Assembly: GCA_029259775.1 (NCBI GenBank)
Contig: JAJDEN010000037.1
Coordinates: 1-64,000, forward strand
Direction of reading: 5' to 3'
Source: Planctomycetota bacterium
GTDB taxonomy: Bacteria > Planctomycetota > PLA2 > JAEUHO01
DNA: 64,000 bases
The notes under the pieces are model-generated. The model had not been told where the DNA came from. It made no database searches and saw nothing but the letters and a program-made list of their open reading frames with translations. Position 1 is the stretch's first letter, and each line of letters starts with the position of its first letter. Below are positions 58,601 to 64,000 of the stretch, piece by piece. Both the position numbers and the translations under genes were made by a program.

Positions 58601-58863
58601 AGATCGGCGCTGGGGGTCCGCCGCGTCGTGCCGGGCCTCTTGCCCTTGGAGCCGGACGCGCTCTTCGTCGGCCGCTTCGTCGGGTTGCCCTTCCCGTCGG
58701 TGCCGAAGTCGAAGCCCTTGCGGGCCTTCTCGTCGTCCGCGAACGCCGGCGTGGCGAGCACGAGGCAGAGCGCCCAGGCAAGTACGTGCCACGCCGGCCG
58801 CCATCCAGGGGCAGGACGGGCGACAGAGAGAGGGAGAGGACGGGGGGTCTCGACACAGGACAT
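55654..58863 (-). CDS. Large secreted HEAT-repeat protein
   Basis: Signal peptide; many HEAT-like repeats such as DRDSGVRNAAALRAADHNMAEAFPFLLQIL. Confidence 0.75.
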   Translation of the reverse strand: MSCVETPRPLPLSVARPAPGWRPAWHVLAWALCLVLATPAFADDEKARKGFDFGTDGKGNPTKRPTKSASGSKGKRPGTTRRTPSADLDPISREILKLRTWPDRKGRRAAENLFLAGQDTVPLLVGNLNGGDPALQAGVAWVLGKVGAPVHVQVILRAAAKRMNASRAEVFFNAAYGLDGQITKDWLISFLTLSSKPVFRQKAAEFLAGKVGPGDRDRVLQLLESEKAAVRIAGLQLISSSGVEDVDERLVQALSDLAPSVSYAAARQLAQRSSATLLRRLNAYAREAGARERAYSIIALVETARAHVSNPFEEATVLELTGRRGLLHPEKLSRGAAAVGLAYGALDSRDANVANLLDGRVVDTLINTLGGSHFRDYGSMAPSIFASLRRLSGRDLPDTAVAWAQWWQTSRASFRARRPLQKLDPTDVARAYVRFDAIAASGLRRSATFVSEGGAERRGSFLLKRRVFEGLVSFLDGEGLFSTIERGGERANEHVAVTLGVLNQRKRLTVSADEMGLSEVDGQAHRQKFARMRMRMNALIDANLWQKFRDTDKWPDAQSYWKANVDLMAQADPEQRRAMLQAAVVYSFDDLPDDVSRADALARLQREDGRLTKSEASHLAKELTKRESFGRMESDGLRWVIEQGHDSVREEIVAAIAGRQEPQAMEILAGLLLDGGVARIMKAHADDRVSMRAAGAQATRLFVESGRAKRMTDAQRKEVYGRLRAGLEVLSADEEATVSINALIGRAYLGESGMVAKLEQLYHGGTFSTKLEVTRALGYIPDRSAHRFLTRVMAEERKDGRSGALRAAALASMARTGHKDAVRLLRYYLLNDSDDGVRAAAGRTLVGMGTDEARFALVEHLTGGEPDAERRARVVGVLGRFRGDVVPVLMRRYLGDRDSGVRNAAALRAADHNMAEAFPFLLQILRKGRGADRDEALVAIETLTSVRFNVRGYSAIAQRYEQWYEDPRVKAQSDRVWFREALKRKGYDVGPLALYLEGRQGLGGVPLLIRVLRDDDAVLRRNAGVALERLTGRSLRKRIERSTSPAEAARAADEWSRWLAARRAPRRDR

Positions 58864-58943
58864 GCAGCAACCTCGCAGAACCCCACAAGGGTGCCCGGGA
58901 CGGGTCATGCACCCGTCATCCTGCGCAGGGTCAGGAGCAGGCG

Positions 58944-61019
58944 CTAGACGTCGTCCAAGAGGCTCCTGCGCGCCTTGAGCGCCCGCGCCAGCGCGGGATG
59001 CGCCTCGAGAGCCGGGTCCTCGGAGAGCAGTGCGTCCGCAGCCGTCCGGGCCTCCATCAACACGGGAAGGTCACGCGGCAGGACGGCGGCACGGAAGGCG
59101 GGACGACCGTGCTGACGTGTGCCGAACAGGTCGCCCACACCGCGCAGCTTCAGATCCTCCTCGGCGATGGCGAAGCCGTCGGTATCGGCGGCAAGGATCT
59201 CGAGGCGCGCGGGCGTCTCCTCGCGCGAGCGATCCACGAGGATGCAGAGGCCTCCGGTCGTGCCGCGGCCGATGCGGCCCCGCAGTTGGTGGAGCTGCGA
59301 CAGACCGAAGCGCTCCGCGTGCTCGACGATGAGCAGCGAGGCGTTGGGGACGTCGACGCCCACCTCGACGACCACGGTGGCCACGAGCACGGCGACCTCG
59401 CCCGTGCGGAACGCCTCCATGACGCGCTCCTTCTCGTCCCGCTTCAAGCGCCCGTGGAGCAGCCCCACGCGGTGCTCCGGTAGCGCACGAGTCCAGCGCT
59501 CGTGCCCGGCCTGCGCGTCCTTCAAGGCGATCTTGTCGGACTCCTCGACGAGTGGATAGATCACGTACGCCTGCCGGCCGGCCGCCAGCTCCGCGCGGAC
59601 GCGCGGCATCACGTCGCGCGCCTCCTGCGCCGTGACGACGCACGTCTCCACCGGCGCGCGCCCCGGGATGCGCCCCTCGATGACGCTGACCTCCATGTCG
59701 CCCCAGACCGTGAGCGCGAGCGTGCGCGGGATGGGTGTCGCCGTCATCACGAGACAATGGGGCCGGCGCCACGCGGCCTTGGTACCCCCCTTCGCGACCA
59801 GCTCGCGCCGCTGCCGCACGCCGAACTTGTGCTGCTCGTCGACGATGACGAGGCCGAGGTCGGCGAACTGCACGTCGGCGCTGAGCACGGCATGGGTGCC
59901 GACGACCACGTCGGCTTCGCCCGCCGCGATGCGAGCCAGCGCCGCCGTGCGCCCCTTGCCGCGTCGTCCCCCGGCCAGCTGCTCGAGCCGCACGCGGCTG
60001 CCCGTGAGCATGCGCTCGAGCGTCTGCGTGTGCTGGCGGGCCAGGACCTCCGTGGGCGCCATGAACGCCACCTGCAGGCCGCGCGCCACCGCGCCCAGCA
60101 GCGCGTAGACCGCGACGGCCGTCTTGCCGGAGCCGACATCGCCCTGGAGCAGCCGGTTCATCGGCACGGGCTGTTCGAGATCGGCCACGATCTCGTCCAC
60201 GGCCTTGACCTGCCCCGGCGTGAGCTCGAACGGCAGGCGAGCCTCGATGCGCGCCCGAACCCGGGCGGGAAAGGGCAACGGCGGGGCCGCCGTCGCGCGG
60301 CGTGCCTGGCGACGCTCTGCGAGCAGCAGCTCATGTACGAGGAGTTCGTCGAAGGCCAGGCGGCGGCGCGCACGCTCCGCCTCCTCGAGGTCATCGGGAA
60401 AATGCAGCGCGCGCAGGGTCTCCCCGAGCGCCGGCAGGTCATGGGCGGCACGCAGCGGCGCGGGCAGGGGGTCGGGGACGTCGAGCGCGGCAGGGAGCGC
60501 GTCCCAGACGGCGCGGCGCACGACGGCAGCGGAGAGCCCGGCCGTGCGCGGATGGACCGGCACGAAGCGGCCGCAGCCGGGGTCGTCGACGCCCTCCTCC
60601 GCCAGGCGCTCGAGCTCCGGCGACTTGAACTCGGGCTGCGCGTTCTTCACCGTCTTGACGACACCGAAGAGCGCGACCCGGCGGTCCTCGGGCAAGGGCG
60701 TGGGCATGAAGCCGCGGTAGAACCAACGCGCGATCGCCGTGCCGCTTGCGTCAGCGATGGTGGCCTCGAGGATCGAGAGGCCGGCACGCGTGCGAAAGGA
60801 CTTCGAAGAACGCACGCGGCCCACGACGAGCGCCGTTTCGCCGGCCTCGATGTCCGCGGTGGGACGCGGATGACGGCGATCCTCGTAGCGCCGCGGCGCG
60901 AGCCGCAGCAGGTCGCCCAAGGTCTCGACGCCAAGTCGCACGAAGGCCTCGCGTCGCGCGGCGCGCATGCCCGGCAGGGAGCCCACGTCGTCGGCATGGC
61001 TCCGGGCAACGGTGTTCAT
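58944..61019 (-). CDS. recG: ATP-dependent DNA helicase RecG
   Basis: LLQGDVGSGKTAVAVYALL, MTATPIPRTLALT, VGVDVPNASLLIVEHAERFGLSQLHQLRGRIGR. Confidence 0.95.
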   Translation of the reverse strand: MNTVARSHADDVGSLPGMRAARREAFVRLGVETLGDLLRLAPRRYEDRRHPRPTADIEAGETALVVGRVRSSKSFRTRAGLSILEATIADASGTAIARWFYRGFMPTPLPEDRRVALFGVVKTVKNAQPEFKSPELERLAEEGVDDPGCGRFVPVHPRTAGLSAAVVRRAVWDALPAALDVPDPLPAPLRAAHDLPALGETLRALHFPDDLEEAERARRRLAFDELLVHELLLAERRQARRATAAPPLPFPARVRARIEARLPFELTPGQVKAVDEIVADLEQPVPMNRLLQGDVGSGKTAVAVYALLGAVARGLQVAFMAPTEVLARQHTQTLERMLTGSRVRLEQLAGGRRGKGRTAALARIAAGEADVVVGTHAVLSADVQFADLGLVIVDEQHKFGVRQRRELVAKGGTKAAWRRPHCLVMTATPIPRTLALTVWGDMEVSVIEGRIPGRAPVETCVVTAQEARDVMPRVRAELAAGRQAYVIYPLVEESDKIALKDAQAGHERWTRALPEHRVGLLHGRLKRDEKERVMEAFRTGEVAVLVATVVVEVGVDVPNASLLIVEHAERFGLSQLHQLRGRIGRGTTGGLCILVDRSREETPARLEILAADTDGFAIAEEDLKLRGVGDLFGTRQHGRPAFRAAVLPRDLPVLMEARTAADALLSEDPALEAHPALARALKARRSLLDDV

Positions 61020-61297
61020 CGCCCACCTGCGGACGTCTTGCCGGACCACGCGGCGCGCGCCCAGGTATCGGGCCAGCGCGCGAGGAAGCTGCGCCGGAGC
61101 CGCGCGGTCCGGTCGGCGTCCCCCTCCGCCGCCCGGATGGCCCCGTAGGCCGCGCGTGCCTGCGTGGCGTGCGCGGGCGTGGGGCGTCGCTCGGCGCGGT
61201 CACCCCAGCGCGCATGGGCGACGTGCCCCGCGAGGAATCCAGCCCCGGCCATGACGAGGCTCAGGGGGAGGAGGAGGCGTAGGGACACGCACACCAC
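61016..61297 (-). CDS. Small exported or membrane protein
   Basis: N-terminal hydrophobic LRLLLPLSLVMAGAGFLAG; 4-nt overlap with recG. Confidence 0.5.
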   Translation of the reverse strand: MVCVSLRLLLPLSLVMAGAGFLAGHVAHARWGDRAERRPTPAHATQARAAYGAIRAAEGDADRTARLRRSFLARWPDTWARAAWSGKTSAGGR

Positions 61298-61325
61298 GGT
61301 ACGCGTGCTGTACGACCCGCGTGGG

Positions 61326-63125
61326 TCAGCGCTTGCGCTCGACCAGGAGGATGCGGATCTGGGGGGCCGCCTTGGCCTTCTGTGCGGGCGCCTTCCGTGC
61401 GGGCGCCGGCGGCGTGGCCGCCGTAGGAGCCTTCGACCTGGGTGCGGGTGCGACGGAGCCAGGTGCCGGGGGCGCCGCGGGAGCCGCGGGCTCTCGATCT
61501 TCCTTCGCGGCCTTCTTGTCGGCCGACCTGCGCACGCGCGCCTCGCTGGCGGGCGCGGCTCGGCTCCATGTGCCGACGACGGCTGCCGCCTCGAGACGCC
61601 GGAGCGCCTCGGCCGTCAGGGCCGGCGTGACGACATCCACGAGGGCGAGCTTCGACGCGCGCCCCGCGCTCCGGGGCTGCTTCGCGGGAGCCGGGGCGCG
61701 CAGTTGCGCGAGCAAGGTACGCAGGCGCGCGGCGTCCGGTCGGTACACGAGCGTGCGGGGCGCGCTGCCGCCCTGCTTCTTGCCGTCGTCGTCGTGTTCG
61801 GACTTCTTCTCGGCAGCCCCCGTACCGGCCTGACTGCCGCCCGCACGGCTGCTTCCGGCGCGATTACCGCCGCGCTTGCGGACCTTGCCGCCCGCGCCAC
61901 CGCCCCGACCGATCGAGCCACTGCCTTCTGAGCCAGCCTCGTTCGGGTCGCCGATCTTCTCGCCGGCGTCCTTCTCTCCGCGACGTTTCAGGTCGAAGTT
62001 TTTCGCGTGCGCTCCGCGCCCGCGGAGCAGGAGCGCCAGCTCGCGCCGTGCCGTCGTCGCATCGTCGACCTCGAGCACGTAGACGATCGCCCCGTCGCTC
62101 AGGCTTTGCTCGAGGCTCGCGAGGCGACCGGCTCGGCCCGAGGCCAGGCCATCTGACGGCGTCGTAGGTCCGGGGGACGTCTTGGCAGCCGCGGGCTGCT
62201 CGCGATCCTTCCCCGCATCCGACGCGCCCAAGCCGCCATCGGGCTTCTTCGCCTTCGAACCGGGCGGCGGGCGGACCCCGGGTGTCACGGCACCGCCAGG
62301 GCTCCCGAAGAACCCACCGCGGCCATCCTTCGGACGGAGGCTTTCCCGGGCCTCCGGCTTCGGCGAACGTCCACCGGACGTGTCGTCCCCCGACGCCATG
62401 GCCTTGCCGGCCTCGCGCGCCAGACCTTCCGCGCGCTTGGCTGCTTCCTCCTTCTGGAGCCGTAGCAGCCGGTCTTCGGGGAGGACGGCTTTCTTGGGCT
62501 CGTCGTCTTGGAGGGATCCTCCTTCGGGGAGCGCCCCCGCTTCGGCTACGGGCGGCGCGAGGTCGTCTGCCGAGATGTCGTCTGCCGAGATGTCGCCCGC
62601 CTTGGGCGGCTTCACGGCGGCGGTGGTGCTCGCCCCTCCGCCCGAGGTCGCGTCGCCCGCCGGCGCGGGCGTGTCCACCACGTAGCGCACGGTGAAGCCG
62701 ACCACGAGCAAGGCTACGGCAGCGTAGGTGACGGTGAGCATGCGCAGCATGCGACCGGATCGACGCGGTGCCGGTGTCCCAGCCCGCGAGGCGTTGCCAG
62801 GTGCACGCCGCGGGTCATCGAGTCGTTCGTTGGCGATCGCTTCGCGCGTCTTGAGCGCGGCCACACGAGCCTGCACCCCCGCGAGGAAGTCGGCGGGCGG
62901 TTCAAGCTCGGCGCCCTGCGGGCCGTAGCCGCGCACGAACCGCTGGATGCCGCGCAGCTCGCCCCACTCCTCGCGCAGCGCCGGCTCGCGCTCGATCCGT
63001 GCGCGCAGGGCGGCCGCGGCGTCGTCGTCGAGACGGCCGTCGAGCAGGTCCTGCAGCTCGGTGCTGAAGGCGGACGCACCCTGCGGAGTGGGATCGTCCT
63101 GAAGATGGTCGTTCGGGTTGCTCAC
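61326..63125 (-). CDS. Putative anti-sigma factor with single TM and long periplasmic region
   Basis: N-terminal LQDLLDGRLDDDAAAALRARIEREPALREEWGEL; TM LTVTYAAVALLVVGFTVRYVV; directly follows the ECF sigma gene. Confidence 0.7.
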   Translation of the reverse strand: MSNPNDHLQDDPTPQGASAFSTELQDLLDGRLDDDAAAALRARIEREPALREEWGELRGIQRFVRGYGPQGAELEPPADFLAGVQARVAALKTREAIANERLDDPRRAPGNASRAGTPAPRRSGRMLRMLTVTYAAVALLVVGFTVRYVVDTPAPAGDATSGGGASTTAAVKPPKAGDISADDISADDLAPPVAEAGALPEGGSLQDDEPKKAVLPEDRLLRLQKEEAAKRAEGLAREAGKAMASGDDTSGGRSPKPEARESLRPKDGRGGFFGSPGGAVTPGVRPPPGSKAKKPDGGLGASDAGKDREQPAAAKTSPGPTTPSDGLASGRAGRLASLEQSLSDGAIVYVLEVDDATTARRELALLLRGRGAHAKNFDLKRRGEKDAGEKIGDPNEAGSEGSGSIGRGGGAGGKVRKRGGNRAGSSRAGGSQAGTGAAEKKSEHDDDGKKQGGSAPRTLVYRPDAARLRTLLAQLRAPAPAKQPRSAGRASKLALVDVVTPALTAEALRRLEAAAVVGTWSRAAPASEARVRRSADKKAAKEDREPAAPAAPPAPGSVAPAPRSKAPTAATPPAPARKAPAQKAKAAPQIRILLVERKR

Positions 63126-63188
63126 GTCATGCGACTCGGGGAGAGATGGTTGCAGGGATCGGTGTTCGGGGGGAGGCACCGTGGGAGT

Positions 63189-63233
63189 ACTGCCTCAGGA
63201 GAGACTGCTTCAGGAGGGACTGCTTCAGGAGGG
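63189..63233. repeat. 15-bp tandem repeat spanning the sigma factor stop codon
   Basis: ACTGCCTCAGGAGAG / ACTGCTTCAGGAGGG / ACTGCTTCAGGAGGG. Confidence 0.85.
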
Positions 63234-63842
63234 ACTGCCCAGGACGGCGGCCATGCGGCGGCGCACGTCGGCACGCGCGCGGTGCACGCGGCTCCGCACC
63301 GTACCCACGGGGACGTCCAGGAGCTCCGCGATGCCTTCGTAGGACAGCGCCTCGACCTCGGTGAGGACGAGCACCTCGCGGACCTCGGGCTCGAGATCGC
63401 GCATCACGTCGGCGAAAGCCGAGCGCACCTCGCGCCCGCGCGCCTGCTCCCAGGCTCCGGGCTCCGTGGACGCGATGGATTCCACCCTCGGCATCTCCGT
63501 CCCCGGCAGCGTCTCGTCCAGCGAGAGCGGTCGCGTGTGCTTCACCGTGCCGCGCTTGCGCAGCTCGTTGCGGCACTGGTTGATGGCGATGCGAGTGAGC
63601 CATGTGGAGAAGCGGGCCTTCCCTTCGAAGCGCGGCAGGGCCTTCCATGCCTTGACGAAGGTCTCCTGCGCGGCATCCAGGGCGGCGTCGCGATCCCCCA
63701 GCAGGCGGCATCCCAGGCGGAAGATCCGCCCCTGATGACGCTCCACCAGCGCATCGAACGCGCTCGGGCTGCCGTCGCGGAAGGCCTCGAGGACATCGAG
63801 GTCCGGATCGCGAATCGGCTGTTGGTCAGCGTGTTCTGCCAC
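63225..63842 (-). CDS. ECF RNA polymerase sigma factor
   Basis: Sigma-70 regions 2 and 4: DAAQETFVKAWKALPRFEGKARFSTWLTRIAINQCRNELR; LSYEGIAELLDVPVGTVRSRVHRARADVRRRM; GTG start. Confidence 0.9.
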   Translation of the reverse strand: MAEHADQQPIRDPDLDVLEAFRDGSPSAFDALVERHQGRIFRLGCRLLGDRDAALDAAQETFVKAWKALPRFEGKARFSTWLTRIAINQCRNELRKRGTVKHTRPLSLDETLPGTEMPRVESIASTEPGAWEQARGREVRSAFADVMRDLEPEVREVLVLTEVEALSYEGIAELLDVPVGTVRSRVHRARADVRRRMAAVLGSPS

Positions 63843-64000
63843 GGTTAGACCCGGGTCGGCTCCAGGGGTTCCACCACCATTCGGAAACCCAACTCTACGG
63901 GGTTGATACGCCCGCAGCGGGCCGTCGTTCGGCAAAAAGAACGCAAACCCCCGAGCCGTGCGCCCTACGCGGGCCGCGTGGGTCACGAACGGACGCCGTG

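Noticed and set aside
56128-58947. 939-aa plus-strand ORF
   Set aside because: Antisense shadow of the HEAT-repeat gene, Arg/Val/His-rich composition

Overview
64 kb GC-rich bacterial chromosome segment, probably Planctomycetota-like (inferred from gene content: HEAT-repeat and multiheme-TPR proteins, fused LpxC-FabZ, low-complexity tails). Most of it is a colinear minus-strand housekeeping cluster: tatC, ychF, cinA, tRNA-Gln, glmU, prs, rplY, pth, rpsF, rpsR, rplI, dnaB, bamA, skp-like, lpxC-fabZ, lpxA, rpsB, tsf, pyrH, frr. It is flanked by accessory lipoproteins, HEAT-repeat proteins, a multiheme cytochrome, coaE, rho, recG and an ECF sigma/anti-sigma pair. I found no CRISPR array, prophage or transposase. 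The most unusual signals are non-coding: (1) a dispersed two-hairpin intergenic repeat whose stems differ in sequence but stay paired (copies near 31-131, 353-463, 45233-45320; half copy 27517-27541); (2) a dense hairpin array beside tRNA-Gln at 45296-45677; (3) a TTGACN-phased motif seen three times downstream of stop codons, always in the same sense orientation; (4) a structured region before coaE. On the protein side, Rho has a histone-H1-like Lys/Ala/Pro N-terminus, ribosomal proteins S2, S6 and L25 have low-complexity tails, BamA has a proline-rich pre-POTRA extension, and one protein joins a PASTA-like domain to an outer-membrane barrel. Everything was read by eye; no searches were run.
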